Assembly: GCF_038003045.1 (NCBI RefSeq) | Contig: NZ_JBBOOK010000001.1 | Coordinates: 1-64,000 of the forward strand | DNA: 64,000 bases | Source: Sporosarcina sp. FSL W7-1349 | GTDB taxonomy: Bacteria; Bacillota; Bacilli; Bacillales_A; Planococcaceae | Direction: 5' to 3' | In this document: one piece after another, positions 17,452-26,660 of the stretch | How positions within the stretch are numbered: the first letter of the stretch is position 1 | Layout: every line of letters starts with the position of its first letter | The notes under the pieces: model-generated | What the model saw: the letters and a program-made list of their open reading frames with translations, nothing else | Database searches by the model: none | What the model was told of the DNA's origin: nothing | Program-made: the position numbers and the translations under genes

Positions 17452-18360
17452 ATGCCGATTAATATTCCGAAACACTTGCCGGCAGGCGAATTACTGAAAG
17501 AAGAAAAAATCTTTGTCATGGACGAGGACCGGGCCGTTTCACAAGATATTCGTCCGTTGAATATTATAATCTTGAACTTGATGCCGGAAAAGGAGAAGAC
17601 CGAATTACAGCTCCTACGGCTGTTGGGAAATACGCCGTTGCAGGTGAATATTACGTTCATGACGATGGCTACACATGAATCGAAGAATACGAGCAAATTC
17701 CATTTAGACGCCTTCTATCAAACATTCGATGAAGTAAAAAACCGCCGTTTTGACGGAATGATCATCACGGGTGCCCCTATCGAACATTTGGAATTCGAAG
17801 ATGTGAATTATTGGGAAGAATTGAAAACGATCATGGACTGGTCGAAGGACAATGTCACTTCCGTGCTCCATATCTGTTGGGGGGCCCAAGCCGCGTTATA
17901 CCATCATTACGGCATTAATAAGCATGAGCTTCCTCATAAGTGCTCCGGGGTCTACGATCATACGTTGACCGATCCTACGATCAATCTGGCCCGCGGATTC
18001 AATGATGAATTCAAAGCACCGCATTCCCGTTATACGGAAGTGGCTCTGGAAGATATCGAAAACGATCCACGTTTAATCCTATTGGCCAAATCGGACGATG
18101 CAGGAGCCTTTATTATCATTTCCAAAGATGAAAAGCATATTATGATTACCGGCCACCTGGAATACGACGCCACGACGTTGGCTGAAGAGTACGAGCGTGA
18201 TTTGCAAAAAGGCATCGATATTGCACTGCCTGAAAACTATTTCCCGAACGACGATGTGAATGCAAGCCCGGTCAACTCCTGGCGCTCCCATACACATCTT
18301 TTGTTTTCCAATTGGCTGAACTACTATGTTTACCAACAAACCCCTTACGAATGGAATTAA
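17452..18360 (+). CDS. metA: Homoserine O-acetyltransferase, MetA type
   Basis: 302 aa from the ATG at 17452 ([10 protein letters not shown], the family N-terminus). It acylates L-homoserine in methionine synthesis. Catalytic Cys142 is in HICWGAQ, and His/Glu residues follow in HLEYD near 237. Residue 111 is Glu (GAPIEH) where E. coli MetA has Gly; in MetA proteins Glu at this place directs use of acetyl-CoA rather than succinyl-CoA, so acetyltransferase activity is expected. Regulated by the SAM-I riboswitch upstream. Confidence 0.95.
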   Translation: MPINIPKHLPAGELLKEEKIFVMDEDRAVSQDIRPLNIIILNLMPEKEKTELQLLRLLGNTPLQVNITFMTMATHESKNTSKFHLDAFYQTFDEVKNRRFDGMIITGAPIEHLEFEDVNYWEELKTIMDWSKDNVTSVLHICWGAQAALYHHYGINKHELPHKCSGVYDHTLTDPTINLARGFNDEFKAPHSRYTEVALEDIENDPRLILLAKSDDAGAFIIISKDEKHIMITGHLEYDATTLAEEYERDLQKGIDIALPENYFPNDDVNASPVNSWRSHTHLLFSNWLNYYVYQQTPYEWN

Positions 18361-18368
18361 GGGCTGTC

Positions 18369-18402
18369 CCTCGCCGATCTGTCGATTGGCGAGGCGTTTT
18401 TT
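18369..18402 (+). terminator. Terminator of metA
   Basis: CCTCGCC/GGCGAGG stem followed by a T6 run, 8 nt after the stop; the T-run touches the end of the convergent flavoprotein gene. Confidence 0.85.
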
Positions 18403-19553
18403 CATTTACTTAAGAACTTTTGAATCGCCTGTTGAGCGAGTTTCGTCTTTTCCATGTCTTCCATCGGTGGATTATAAAGACCTGCCCGTACGTTCAAATA
18501 ATACCGGTGCATCGGATTGGATTCGGATAATGCGCGGGATCCGACAATGCGCATCGCCTTGTCCACGACTTGGATCGCTGCGTTGGTGACGGCCACTTTC
18601 GTAACACTGAGCGCCTCGTCGAAATGGGAACGGTCCTTTGCCTGTTCATAGCGCTCAATCGTACCGTAAAGAAGATGGCGTGCCGTTGCCAGTTCCAGCT
18701 CCATTTCGCCGATTAGCTGCTTGATGTTCGGTGCTTCGGCAATCGGCTTGCCTAAGGACGTCGGGACATAGGAAGTGGCAAATTCCAACGCATGCGATCT
18801 GGCAGCTGTTGCTATCCCGATATAACATGAGGGAATATGGAGTAGCCATCCTTTGTTTTCCGGCTTCTTCAATGAGTTACGCTGAAGGATGTTGGACACC
18901 GGCACCTTCACATTGTCTAATACCAGGTTATGGCTAGCCGTGCCGCGCATCGCCAGCATATCCCATGTCTCTTTGATCGACACGCCAGGAGCATGGCGAG
19001 GAATGATGATCAGATCCACCTCGTCGTTTTCGTTGGTCGCTGTCACAAGGAAGTAATCGAGAACGGGGGAGACCGAAGTGTAAGTCTTCTCCCCATGGAC
19101 AATCAATTCATCTCCAGCTGCTTTGACAGTCGTGGTCGGCAGTGCGCCGCGCAACGGGCTCCCAGCATTGTTTTCGGAAGCTGCCGTATTGATGAGCGCT
19201 CCTTTTCCAATCTCCTTCAAGAGCCAATCTGCGGCTTCCTCGTCCCAATGCCGATTTTCGACGTATTGCAGAATGATCCCATTATGCCAACCGATCGACA
19301 GACCAGTCGATCCGCTGCCTTCTGAAATCGCTTCTTGGGCTAAAATATATTCATACAAGCCCAATCCTTGGCCGCCGTACTCTTTTGGCAAAGTTAGCCG
19401 ATGATAATCGATTTTCTTCAAATCTTGGAAGTCCTCATAGGGGAAAGAACCGAGCGCATCCAATTGTGGTTCTCTTTCTTTAAAACGAGGTTTCAGTTCA
19501 TTGATCTTATGTAAAAGCTTTTTCTGCTTCTCCGTTTTGATGAATGTTTCCAT
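18402..19553 (-). CDS. Acyl-CoA dehydrogenase-family flavoprotein
   Basis: 383 aa, GAGGAG upstream of the ATG. The three-domain acyl-CoA dehydrogenase layout is clear: helical N-terminal domain, beta domain with TAASENNAGSPLRGA and YTSVSPVLDYFLV segments (about 125-170), and helical C-terminal domain (ALEFATSYVPTSLGKPIAEAPNIKQLIGEME). Substrate is not evident; the set also includes flavin monooxygenases such as DszC-type enzymes. Monocistronic and convergent with metA. Confidence 0.85.
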   Translation of the reverse strand: METFIKTEKQKKLLHKINELKPRFKEREPQLDALGSFPYEDFQDLKKIDYHRLTLPKEYGGQGLGLYEYILAQEAISEGSGSTGLSIGWHNGIILQYVENRHWDEEAADWLLKEIGKGALINTAASENNAGSPLRGALPTTTVKAAGDELIVHGEKTYTSVSPVLDYFLVTATNENDEVDLIIIPRHAPGVSIKETWDMLAMRGTASHNLVLDNVKVPVSNILQRNSLKKPENKGWLLHIPSCYIGIATAARSHALEFATSYVPTSLGKPIAEAPNIKQLIGEMELELATARHLLYGTIERYEQAKDRSHFDEALSVTKVAVTNAAIQVVDKAMRIVGSRALSESNPMHRYYLNVRAGLYNPPMEDMEKTKLAQQAIQKFLSK

Positions 19554-19668
19554 TTCTATACACTCCTCATGACCTTCTCTTTTTATAATACCACTAAACT
19601 TATAGGATTTGATTTCAAGTAGCTAAATTCTTTACAAGGCATAAGATAAGTAAGAAAGGGAGGGTCAT

Positions 19669-20376
19669 ATGGGCTTATATATGAACACCGATCATCATTC
19701 CGCCATCTATCGGAATAACGGAAGCATGGAAGGGCTGAATCAGGACTCGTTCAAAAAGGATTTCCTCACTGATTGGAAGGAAGAACAGCAGTCGATATTC
19801 AGGCAACAGCGCTCCGCATTGGAAAATGTGCTTCGTCAGCAAAGACGGATGCAAGCGATTCAGCATCAACTGATAGAGGAACAGTCATTTGCCAAGCGGC
19901 ATCAGGAGGAGCAAGACGAGGCAATGAGGGAAGAGATGCTTGGGCTTTTCAATAAAATCAAGCTAGAACATATTCGCTTGCAGGCAGAATTCCAGCAATC
20001 CATAGAGCAGCAATGGTTCCCAATCTGGAAAGCAGTAGAAGAAATGAAAGAACGATTGGATCATCTGGAACAACTGAATAAGGAATTGGTAAACCGGTTA
20101 GGGGAGCAAACGGAAGCCCAGCATCGGATGGTGGAGTGGAAAGCGGATTATGAGAGTGCACAACAAGAAGTGATGCAACGGTTGGACAACCAAGAAGGCC
20201 TCATTGATAAAATCATGAGGAGATTGGATCATTTGCGATCCATCTTTTTCGAAAGAACCCACTTTCTTGCAGAAAAAATAGAAGCCGGCTCACCGTCCTC
20301 CAAACAGTTAGCTCAAGGCAGCGAACGTTCCTTGACGTTATACAAAAAGAACGATATCCAAGACGATCAGGAGTAA
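19669..20376 (+). CDS. Coiled-coil protein, unknown function
   Basis: 235 aa, AAGGGAGGG upstream of the ATG. Nearly the whole chain from residue 25 to 195 is predicted coiled coil by eye: rich in Gln, Glu, Arg and Leu with heptad-like spacing (SALENVLRQQRRMQAIQHQL, RLDHLEQLNKELVNRLGEQ). No signal peptide or membrane helix. No family recognised. It precedes the DUF421 gene by 79 nt and could be cotranscribed. Confidence 0.65.
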   Translation: MGLYMNTDHHSAIYRNNGSMEGLNQDSFKKDFLTDWKEEQQSIFRQQRSALENVLRQQRRMQAIQHQLIEEQSFAKRHQEEQDEAMREEMLGLFNKIKLEHIRLQAEFQQSIEQQWFPIWKAVEEMKERLDHLEQLNKELVNRLGEQTEAQHRMVEWKADYESAQQEVMQRLDNQEGLIDKIMRRLDHLRSIFFERTHFLAEKIEAGSPSSKQLAQGSERSLTLYKKNDIQDDQE

Positions 20377-20455
20377 AGGGAGCCATCTTATAGCATGTAT
20401 ACCTCGCCCCGTTTAGTGAGACACTTCGGATAGCTAGCTGGAGGTGCATGCAGAG

Positions 20456-21157
20456 ATGGAGGATATGTTGAAGCTGGATTTTTGGGAAATGATCATTCGA
20501 ACGACATTGACATTTATCGTGTTGCTGATCCTTGCCCGGTTTATGGGGAAGAAGCAGATTTCCCAATTGACCTTTTTCCACTACGTAACCGGAATCACCA
20601 TCGGGTCGATTGCGGCGGATATCGCGGGAGAATCGAAGATGCCGTTCTTAGATGGGATGGTCGCAATGATTTGGTGGGCGGTCTTGACAATACTGACTAA
20701 TTATATTGCATTCAAATCGAAAAAAGCGAGGGTCCTTTTCGATGATAAGCCGACCATCATCATTCGGGACGGAAAGTTGTTGAAGGTGTCCCTTGAGAAG
20801 ACGCGCCTTCATCTGAACGATTTGAACATGATGTTACGGGAACAAAACATCTTTTCGTTAAAGGATGTGCAATATGCAATCTTGGAGCCGAATGGTCAGT
20901 TAAGTGTCATGAAGAAAAGCGATCTGGAACCTGCAACTAAAAAAGACGTCAAGGCACCCGCACCACAACCGAAGTATGTTCCAACAGAAATCATTTCCGA
21001 TTATCAATTGATTCCCGAAAACCTGAAAGAACTGAATTTGACCGAGGAATGGCTGACCGAGCAGTTAAAGAAGCAAGGGATCGGTCAGATAGACCAAGTT
21101 TTTTATGCGGAGATCCAATCAGATGGATCACTTCATGTTGATATGGGTGATGGGTAA
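20456..21157 (+). CDS. DUF421 (YetF-family) membrane protein, second copy
   Basis: 233 aa from the ATG at 20456, 8-10 nt after GGAGGT; an ATG at 20444 is only 3 nt from that site. Three membrane helices in the first 90 residues (LILARFMGKKQISQLTFFHYVTGI-type loop), then the soluble YetF domain with KPTIIIRDGKL and LNMMLREQNIFSLKDVQYAILEPNG. A longer Pro/Ala-rich linker (KAPAPQPKY) separates a C-terminal subdomain. Function of the family is unsettled. Confidence 0.88.
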   Translation: MEDMLKLDFWEMIIRTTLTFIVLLILARFMGKKQISQLTFFHYVTGITIGSIAADIAGESKMPFLDGMVAMIWWAVLTILTNYIAFKSKKARVLFDDKPTIIIRDGKLLKVSLEKTRLHLNDLNMMLREQNIFSLKDVQYAILEPNGQLSVMKKSDLEPATKKDVKAPAPQPKYVPTEIISDYQLIPENLKELNLTEEWLTEQLKKQGIGQIDQVFYAEIQSDGSLHVDMGDG

Positions 21158-21166
21158 TGAGAGAAG

Positions 21167-21201
21167 AAAAAGCCGTAAACTTCAATGTTCACGGCTTTTT
21201 T
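21167..21201. terminator. Bidirectional terminator between DUF421 gene and malic enzyme
   Basis: Stem AAAAAGCCGT-AAC/GTT-ACGGCTTTTT with A- and T-runs on both sides. Confidence 0.85.
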
Positions 21202-21219
21202 GTTGCTTCGAAGTTCGGA

Positions 21220-22419
21220 TTAATTTTTCAAGAGCAAACGTTTGCTGATGGAAACGTCCGAATCCATAGCAGCTTGTGCGACCGCTTTTGCCACTCTGTC
21301 GACAACCCGCTCATCGAACGGATCTGGGATGATATAATCGTCCCTCAGGTCGGAATCGTCGATGATGTCTGCAATGGCATGCGTTGCCGCCAATTTCATG
21401 CTTTCGTTGATTTCCGTCGCGCGCACGTCGAGCGCACCGCGGAAAATTCCAGGGAATGCGAGGACATTGTTGACTTGGTTCGGATAATCGGAGCGTCCTG
21501 TCGCAATGATCCGCACGCCATATTCATGCGCCAAAGACGGTGCGATTTCCGGCAGCGGATTGGCAAGGGCGAATACGATCGGATCTATATTCATGCTGTC
21601 AATCAAATCTTTCGTCAAAATATTGGCGACGGACACACCGATAAAGACGTCCGCACCTTCCATTGCATCCCGCAAAGAGCCGGTCAATTGGCGAGGATTG
21701 GTAATTTCGGCAATTTCATGTTTGACCGGATTCATATCATTTGGCCGGCCTTTATAGATGATCCCTTTTGAATCACAAATGATGATATCTTTGAAGCCAA
21801 GGTTGAGAAGAAGCTTGATGATCGCAACTCCTGCTGCACCTGCTCCGTTTACGACAATCCGTACGGAACCGATTTCTTTCTTGACCACTTTCAACGCATT
21901 TAATAATCCAGCGCCTACGACAATCGCCGTTCCATGTTGGTCATCATGGAAAACTGGGATGTCCAATTCTTCCCGGAGCCGTCTCTCCACTTCAAAGCAG
22001 CGTGGTGCCGAAATATCCTCCAGATTGACGGCGCCGAATGTCGGGCTCATCAACTTCACAGTGCGTACGATTTCATCGACATCTTTCGTGTCCAGACAAA
22101 TTGGGAACGCATCGATATTTGCATATCGTTTCAGCAAAAGTGCTTTTCCTTCCATGACGGGCAATGCTGCTTCCGGTCCGATATCCCCCAGGCCCAATAC
22201 AGCAGTTCCATCCGTTACAACGGCCACCAAATTCCCTTTGATTGTATATTCGTATACAAGAGAGGGGTCGTTTGCGATTTCTACACAGGGTTCTGCAACA
22301 CCAGGAGAATACGCCAAACTTAGATCCGTTTTGTTTTCAAGTGGTACCTTTGACACGGTTTCCATTTTTCCCTTATGAATTTGATGCATTTCCAACGAAG
22401 ACTCATATCGTCCTGTCAT
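21220..22419 (-). CDS. Malic enzyme (malate dehydrogenase, decarboxylating)
   Basis: 399 aa, the short prokaryotic malic enzyme form (YtsJ-like) converting malate to pyruvate and CO2. Seen: SLAYSPGVAEPC (Tyr general acid region, about 34-45), GLGDIGPEAALPVMEGKA (near 77-93, catalytic Lys), FHDDQHGTA metal/substrate loop near 150, Rossmann GAGAAGVAI near 182 and ALANPLPEI near 283. Cofactor NAD vs NADP is not determinable. GGGTATG is a weak ribosome site. Convergent with the DUF421 gene. Confidence 0.95.
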   Translation of the reverse strand: MTGRYESSLEMHQIHKGKMETVSKVPLENKTDLSLAYSPGVAEPCVEIANDPSLVYEYTIKGNLVAVVTDGTAVLGLGDIGPEAALPVMEGKALLLKRYANIDAFPICLDTKDVDEIVRTVKLMSPTFGAVNLEDISAPRCFEVERRLREELDIPVFHDDQHGTAIVVGAGLLNALKVVKKEIGSVRIVVNGAGAAGVAIIKLLLNLGFKDIIICDSKGIIYKGRPNDMNPVKHEIAEITNPRQLTGSLRDAMEGADVFIGVSVANILTKDLIDSMNIDPIVFALANPLPEIAPSLAHEYGVRIIATGRSDYPNQVNNVLAFPGIFRGALDVRATEINESMKLAATHAIADIIDDSDLRDDYIIPDPFDERVVDRVAKAVAQAAMDSDVSISKRLLLKN

Positions 22420-22619
22420 GTAACATACCCCATTCTGTAGATTTTTATTTATGAATATAAATTATTAACATGAATCCAAACAAAATACAAGATGGATTAT
22501 TCCTTAAAGTCAAAATATTTGAATATAGTAACCGGTTACATTGCTGTTACAACAACGTTTAGGAGGTCTTACGACCAGCTATAAAATTTTTTTATTAGTT
22601 ATCGTTTCAAGCAAATTTA

Positions 22620-22665
22620 TTGAATTTGTTAAATGTTTCACATAAAATGAATGAAAGTCAGTCAT
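22620..22665 (+). promoter_or_regulatory. Promoter and operator of the tetR gene
   Basis: TTGAAT (22620-22625), 17-bp spacer, TAAAAT (22643-22648). The imperfect palindrome ATGAATGAAAGTCAGTCAT (22647-22665) begins at the -10 and covers the likely transcription start. The same element recurs at 23303-23321 before the SMR genes, so it is very likely the binding site of the TetR protein encoded here. Confidence 0.75.
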
Positions 22666-22684
22666 TTGTGAGGAGGAATTTTCC

Positions 22685-23263
22685 ATGGGAAAAAGGACAG
22701 CGATCATCCAAGCAGCCATAGCGGCCTTTCAAGAAAATGGAGTGGAAAAGACGAAAATATCCGATATTGTCAAAAAAGCTCAGATTGCGCAAGGGACGTT
22801 TTATTTGTATTTTCCATCGAAATTGGCGCTTATGCCAGCAATTGCCGAGGTGATGGTGGAGAAGACGATGGAGGTTGTGCAGAAAACAGTTAAGGAAAAA
22901 GCCCTGTTTGAAAGAAAGTTAGAACAGCTTGTAGACGCTATTTTTCTTGTAACGGAAGAGTATCACGATGTGCTTGCCCTTATTTATTCAGGTTTAGCCG
23001 CGACAGAACATCTGAAAGAATGGGAGACGGTTTATGCTCCTTTTTATGAGTGGCTCAGCCAATTTTTGCAGGAAGGGAAGGCGGAGGGAGAGATTCGTTC
23101 ATCCATCCAGCCCGACCGGATAGCCAAACTTATTATCGGACTAATAGAATCTGCGGCCGAGCAAATCTATTTATATGATGTAAGTCAGGAAGATCAGGCA
23201 CGTATTCAGAAGGCGGAAGTTAATGAGTTTTTAAGGTACGCCCTCGGCATGGAGGAGAAATAA
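22685..23263 (+). CDS. TetR-family repressor of adjacent SMR efflux genes
   Basis: 192 aa with AGGAGG upstream. Residues 5-50 are the TetR HTH (IIQAAIAAFQENGVEKTKIS and the recognition helix IAQGTFYLYFPSK); the rest is an all-helical ligand domain. Near-identical operators precede this gene and the following SMR pair, which implies autoregulation and control of efflux. The inducer would be a transported cation or drug; it cannot be told from sequence. Confidence 0.92.
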   Translation: MGKRTAIIQAAIAAFQENGVEKTKISDIVKKAQIAQGTFYLYFPSKLALMPAIAEVMVEKTMEVVQKTVKEKALFERKLEQLVDAIFLVTEEYHDVLALIYSGLAATEHLKEWETVYAPFYEWLSQFLQEGKAEGEIRSSIQPDRIAKLIIGLIESAAEQIYLYDVSQEDQARIQKAEVNEFLRYALGMEEK

Positions 23264-23302
23264 AAAATAGATTGCTGCTCGGATCGATTCGTTTAGAGAA
23301 TA

Positions 23303-23321
23303 ATGAATGATAGTCAGTCAT
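23303..23321 (+). promoter_or_regulatory. TetR operator upstream of the SMR pair
   Basis: ATGAATGATAGTCAGTCAT, differing at one position from the copy at 22647-22665; inverted TGAATGA/TCAGTCA arms. It ends 22 nt before the first SMR start. Confidence 0.75.
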
Positions 23322-23342
23322 ATTAGAGAAGGAGAAGTTTTT

Positions 23343-23687
23343 ATGAGTAAATCATGGTTCTATGTGGCGATGACCAGTTTCTTTGAATTGGTTTGGATTT
23401 ATGGATTTAATGTGGCTGCCGCGTGGTGGCATTGGGTATTCATTGTCTGTTGTATTTTTATCGACTTTCATTTCTTGACGAAAGCTTGCGAAAAATTGCC
23501 GACGGGGACAGTTTATGCGGTATTCGCCGCGGTCGGCACGGCGGGAACAGCTTTGATGGATATTTTCTTTTTCGGTGAATCGTTGAGCGCCAGTAAATTA
23601 TTTTTCATCGGGTTATTGATCATTGGTGTGGTCGGTTTGAATATGGCAGATCGGGCGGAAGAAAAGAAAGCTATGAAAGGGTTTTGA
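23343..23687 (+). CDS. Small multidrug resistance (SMR) transporter subunit 1
   Basis: 114 aa, four membrane helices, AAGGAG upstream of the ATG. The membrane-embedded Glu is in FFELVWIYGFN (about residue 13), the key proton/substrate residue of the SMR family; GTVYAVFAAVGTAGTALMD near 58-76 is the signature segment. The next gene encodes a second SMR protein and the two overlap, the usual layout of heterodimeric pairs such as YkkC/YkkD. Likely exports a cationic compound. Confidence 0.9.
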   Translation: MSKSWFYVAMTSFFELVWIYGFNVAAAWWHWVFIVCCIFIDFHFLTKACEKLPTGTVYAVFAAVGTAGTALMDIFFFGESLSASKLFFIGLLIIGVVGLNMADRAEEKKAMKGF

Positions 23688-24004
23688 TGATGGGATGGTT
23701 TTATGTCTTTTTGGCGGCGGCAAGTGAATTAGTCGGTGTAATTGGGCTGAAAAAGTATAGTCACCAAAAAACGGCAGGCAGCGGTTTTTTATATTTGGCC
23801 GGCTTTGGCGGAGGGTTTGCATTTCTATATCTTGCCTTCCACTACTTGCAAGTGAGTATCGCCTACTCAGTCTGGATCGGCATCGGGACAGCGGGTGCCG
23901 TGTTGATCAACATGATTTTTTTCGGGGAGTCAAGAAGTGCGGGGCGGATAATCAGTGTACTCTTGATCGTCATCGGGGTCGTCGGTTTGAAGATGGTGTC
24001 TTGA
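23687..24004 (+). CDS. Small multidrug resistance (SMR) transporter subunit 2
   Basis: 105 aa; ATG at 23687 overlaps the upstream stop (TGATG), with a second ATG at 23690 also possible. Four membrane helices, conserved Glu in ASELVGVIGLK near residue 14, and the signature SIAYSVWIGIGTAGAVLINM. Its pairing and overlap with subunit 1 indicate coupled translation and a heterodimer. Followed by a terminator that ends the tetR-SMR unit. Confidence 0.9.
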   Translation: MMGWFYVFLAAASELVGVIGLKKYSHQKTAGSGFLYLAGFGGGFAFLYLAFHYLQVSIAYSVWIGIGTAGAVLINMIFFGESRSAGRIISVLLIVIGVVGLKMVS

Positions 24005-24019
24005 AGCGTACAGATAATG

Positions 24020-24050
24020 AAAAACGAAGCCGGAAAGAGGCTTCGTTTTT
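24020..24050. terminator. Terminator after the SMR operon
   Basis: AAAAACGAAGCC/GGCTTCGTTTTT stem with a 7-nt loop; suitable for both strands. Confidence 0.85.
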
Positions 24051-24084
24051 GTCGTCATCCAGCCATCGGCGCCGTACGCTTTTG

Positions 24085-24747
24085 TTAGATGATTTCCCAA
24101 TTCCGTTGTTCCGCGACTGCTTTCAAACGGCTTTCTGGATTGACGGCCACCGGGTTTCCGACAAGGTCTAATACGGGCAAATCTGACAAACTATCGCCAT
24201 ACGCGAAGCTGTTTTCCCAGTCGATCGGTTTTCCATTCAACACGGCTTTAATCTTCTCCGTTTTTCTAGGACCTTGTACATGGAAGAGTGGGGTACTGGA
24301 GTCGATTTTTTGATTATCCGTAAACCGGATATCTGTTCCGATGATTTCATCGAAATGCAAATCCCGCGTCACGGCATACAGAAACGGAGTGTAGGCGCCC
24401 GAAACTAGCATCACTTGGATATCGTCTTCGATATGCTGCCGCAGTCTGGAGACGATCTCTTCATTAAGCCCCCGACGGACAGGATCGATCAGTTCCGTGA
24501 AATAATGTTCCAATTCGGATTGAGATAAATCTTTTAAGGAATCCAGATAAATTTGCATCGAGCGCTCCTTCATCCGGGTTTCGGGCACAAGTTTCATCTT
24601 ATATCCTATGTATGGCGGGAGAATGGTTCGAAAAAAGGCCTTGTATTTGGAACGATGGATCGGGTGGTGCTTAAGATGGTCCATTAACAACTGGAATGTC
24701 TCAGACGAATATAAGGTACCATCGAAGTCAAAGATTGCAACGCGCAT
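24085..24747 (-). CDS. HAD-IB family hydrolase (SerB-like phosphatase)
   Basis: 220 aa from the ATG at 24747, 6 nt after AAAGGTG. Motif I FDFDGTLYSSE near 6-16, motif II VSGAYTPFL near 115, and motif IV YGDSLSDLPVLDLVGNPVAVN near 182 define an HAD-IB phosphatase with a small helical cap. The C-terminal VGNPVAVNPE motif is typical of SerB-like enzymes and of phosphatases on lipids or phosphoserine. Substrate not determinable. Confidence 0.88.
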   Translation of the reverse strand: MRVAIFDFDGTLYSSETFQLLMDHLKHHPIHRSKYKAFFRTILPPYIGYKMKLVPETRMKERSMQIYLDSLKDLSQSELEHYFTELIDPVRRGLNEEIVSRLRQHIEDDIQVMLVSGAYTPFLYAVTRDLHFDEIIGTDIRFTDNQKIDSSTPLFHVQGPRKTEKIKAVLNGKPIDWENSFAYGDSLSDLPVLDLVGNPVAVNPESRLKAVAEQRNWEII

Positions 24748-24903
24748 CGTCATCACCTTTTCGATATTTTTTGGAAATAATTCTTCATTCCATCATACAG
24801 CGTCTGGGGAATGATGGCAATGTATGCTTGGGCCGTGCGGTTAGAGTGGGTTTTATGGGCGAAGGCAGTTATAATGATATGCAGAGAGTGAGGGATTCGG
24901 ACG

Positions 24904-25812
24904 ATGCAAAGAAAGCGGAACAAGCCGGGGATGTCCGGGAAGGAAGCCCAACAATATACAGTGGAGGAGAAGATAGAACTTCTTTCCTTTTTGCTCGGCT
25001 GCATGAAGAAGAGCAGCCGCAACTCGGTCAAATCGGTGTTGGCACGTGGGCAGGTGACTGTTGATGGCAAAGTGGTGACCCAATATAATCATTTACTGGA
25101 ACCGGGGCAGCAGGTTGCGATCATCAGCAATCAGGCTGCGAAAAGCGAGAGTGATTTGAAAGGTGTATCCATCCTCTATGAAGATGATGATCTCCTTGTG
25201 GTGAATAAAGAAGCGGGGATTCTGACGATGGCAGATCGGAACGAGAGGGAGATGACCGCTTATCGTCAAGTGACAGACTATGTCCAGCGAAAAAATCCGA
25301 AAAATCGGATTTTCATTGTCCATCGGTTGGATAAGGATACATCGGGGGTTCTCCTGTTTGCTAAAAGTGAAAAGGTGAAACATATTTTGCAAAACGCGTG
25401 GAATGAACGGGTGAAGGAACGGACATATATCGCGCTCGTGGAAGGCGTCGTCGGGAAAAACGAAGGGACGATTTCGTCATGGCTGAAAGAAAGCAAAACG
25501 TTTAAGATGTTTTCCAGTCCGACCGATAATGGGGGACAGCATGCGGTGACGCACTATCGGAAAATCCGTTCGAATGGACGGTTCACGTTGTTGGAAGTTC
25601 AGTTGGAAACAGGCCGGAAAAATCAGATCCGTGTCCATATGGAAGATATCGGCCATCCGATTGTCGGGGATCGAAAATATGGGGCAACAGGAAATCCATT
25701 AAAACGTCTCGGTCTGCATGCTTTCGCTATCGCAATCATCCATCCGAGGACGGGAGAATTGATGCGTTTCGAGGCGAAAGTGCCTTCCGGTATCACTGCA
25801 AAGTCGAGATAA
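24904..25812 (+). CDS. RluA-family pseudouridine synthase
   Basis: 302 aa. N-terminal S4-like region (about 30-75, VLARGQVTVDGKVVTQYNHLLEPGQQV), then the catalytic domain with HRLDKDTSGVLLFAK (catalytic Asp near 143) and LETGRKNQIRVHM. It isomerises uridine to pseudouridine in rRNA or tRNA; the target site cannot be assigned. The start is uncertain because no strong ribosome site precedes the ATG. Lies 15 nt upstream of the MBL-fold gene. Confidence 0.9.
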   Translation: MQRKRNKPGMSGKEAQQYTVEEKIELLSFLLGCMKKSSRNSVKSVLARGQVTVDGKVVTQYNHLLEPGQQVAIISNQAAKSESDLKGVSILYEDDDLLVVNKEAGILTMADRNEREMTAYRQVTDYVQRKNPKNRIFIVHRLDKDTSGVLLFAKSEKVKHILQNAWNERVKERTYIALVEGVVGKNEGTISSWLKESKTFKMFSSPTDNGGQHAVTHYRKIRSNGRFTLLEVQLETGRKNQIRVHMEDIGHPIVGDRKYGATGNPLKRLGLHAFAIAIIHPRTGELMRFEAKVPSGITAKSR

Positions 25813-25827
25813 TGTGGGGGATAGGGA

Positions 25828-26619
25828 ATGGAACTGAAAAAATTTGAAGATTTGGAGCAAGCCCAACTGACCGTTTCATTTGGCAGCCAGCGATTATTCG
25901 TTTCGGTCTTTTTTATCGATGGGTTGCTGATTGATACGGGGCCTTCCAAGATGAGGGCGGAACTAATTCCGTTATTCGAAGAATGGAAGATGAACGAAGT
26001 GGTATTGACCCACCATCATGAAGACCATACCGGGATGGCGAATTGGATTCAGCGGCATAAACAGATTCCTATTTATTTACACGAGATTGGAATACCGGCA
26101 TGTGAGCGGGACATGGATCTTCCTTTCTACCGGAAAGTGTTTTGGGGTGAACGGAAGCCATTTCAGGCGCTGCCCCTTCAACAGAGGCATCGGACACCAA
26201 ATTATGAATGGGAGGTCATTCATACGCCGGGCCATGCGGATGATCATGTGGCGTTATGGAATCGAGAAAAGGGATGGATGTTCGGGGGAGATTTGTACGT
26301 CCAATCATCTCCAAAAAGCTCATTTGCATTCGAGTCGATTCCAGGAATCATCCAATCATTGCACAAGGTGTTGACGTATGATTTCGAGACTTATATTTGT
26401 TCGCATGCCGGTGTGATCCGGAATGGAAGAAGTGTTATTGAAAAAAAGTTGGACTATTTGACCGGAATTCAGCAGGAAGTTCTCCACATGGCGGGGCAAG
26501 GGTTGACCAATCGGGAAATCCGCAAACAACTTTTCCCGAAGCGCCATCCCATGCATTATCTTTCCTTTTTCGAAAACTCGCCGATGCACCTCGTCAACTC
26601 CATACTGGCAAGATCATAA
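25828..26619 (+). CDS. Metallo-beta-lactamase-fold hydrolase
   Basis: 263 aa, GGGGGATAGGG upstream of the ATG. Metal motif THHHEDHTG near residues 54-62, third ligand in HTPGHADDH near 133-141, Asp in GGDLYV near 154, and a C-terminal SHAG near 194. The fold is shared by glyoxalase II, lactonases and nucleases; the length and a helical tail of about 60 residues (TNREIRKQLFPKRHPMHYLSF) do not identify a substrate. Probably cotranscribed with the RluA gene. Confidence 0.85.
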   Translation: MELKKFEDLEQAQLTVSFGSQRLFVSVFFIDGLLIDTGPSKMRAELIPLFEEWKMNEVVLTHHHEDHTGMANWIQRHKQIPIYLHEIGIPACERDMDLPFYRKVFWGERKPFQALPLQQRHRTPNYEWEVIHTPGHADDHVALWNREKGWMFGGDLYVQSSPKSSFAFESIPGIIQSLHKVLTYDFETYICSHAGVIRNGRSVIEKKLDYLTGIQQEVLHMAGQGLTNREIRKQLFPKRHPMHYLSFFENSPMHLVNSILARS

Positions 26620-26653
26620 AGAAAGAGGCTTCCGATTCGGAGAGCCTCTTTCT
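26620..26653. terminator. Bidirectional terminator between MBL-fold and coat-protein genes
   Basis: AGAAAGAGGCT/AGCCTCTTTCT stem around a 12-nt loop, directly after the MBL-fold stop. Confidence 0.8.
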
Positions 26654-26660
26654 CATGTGG

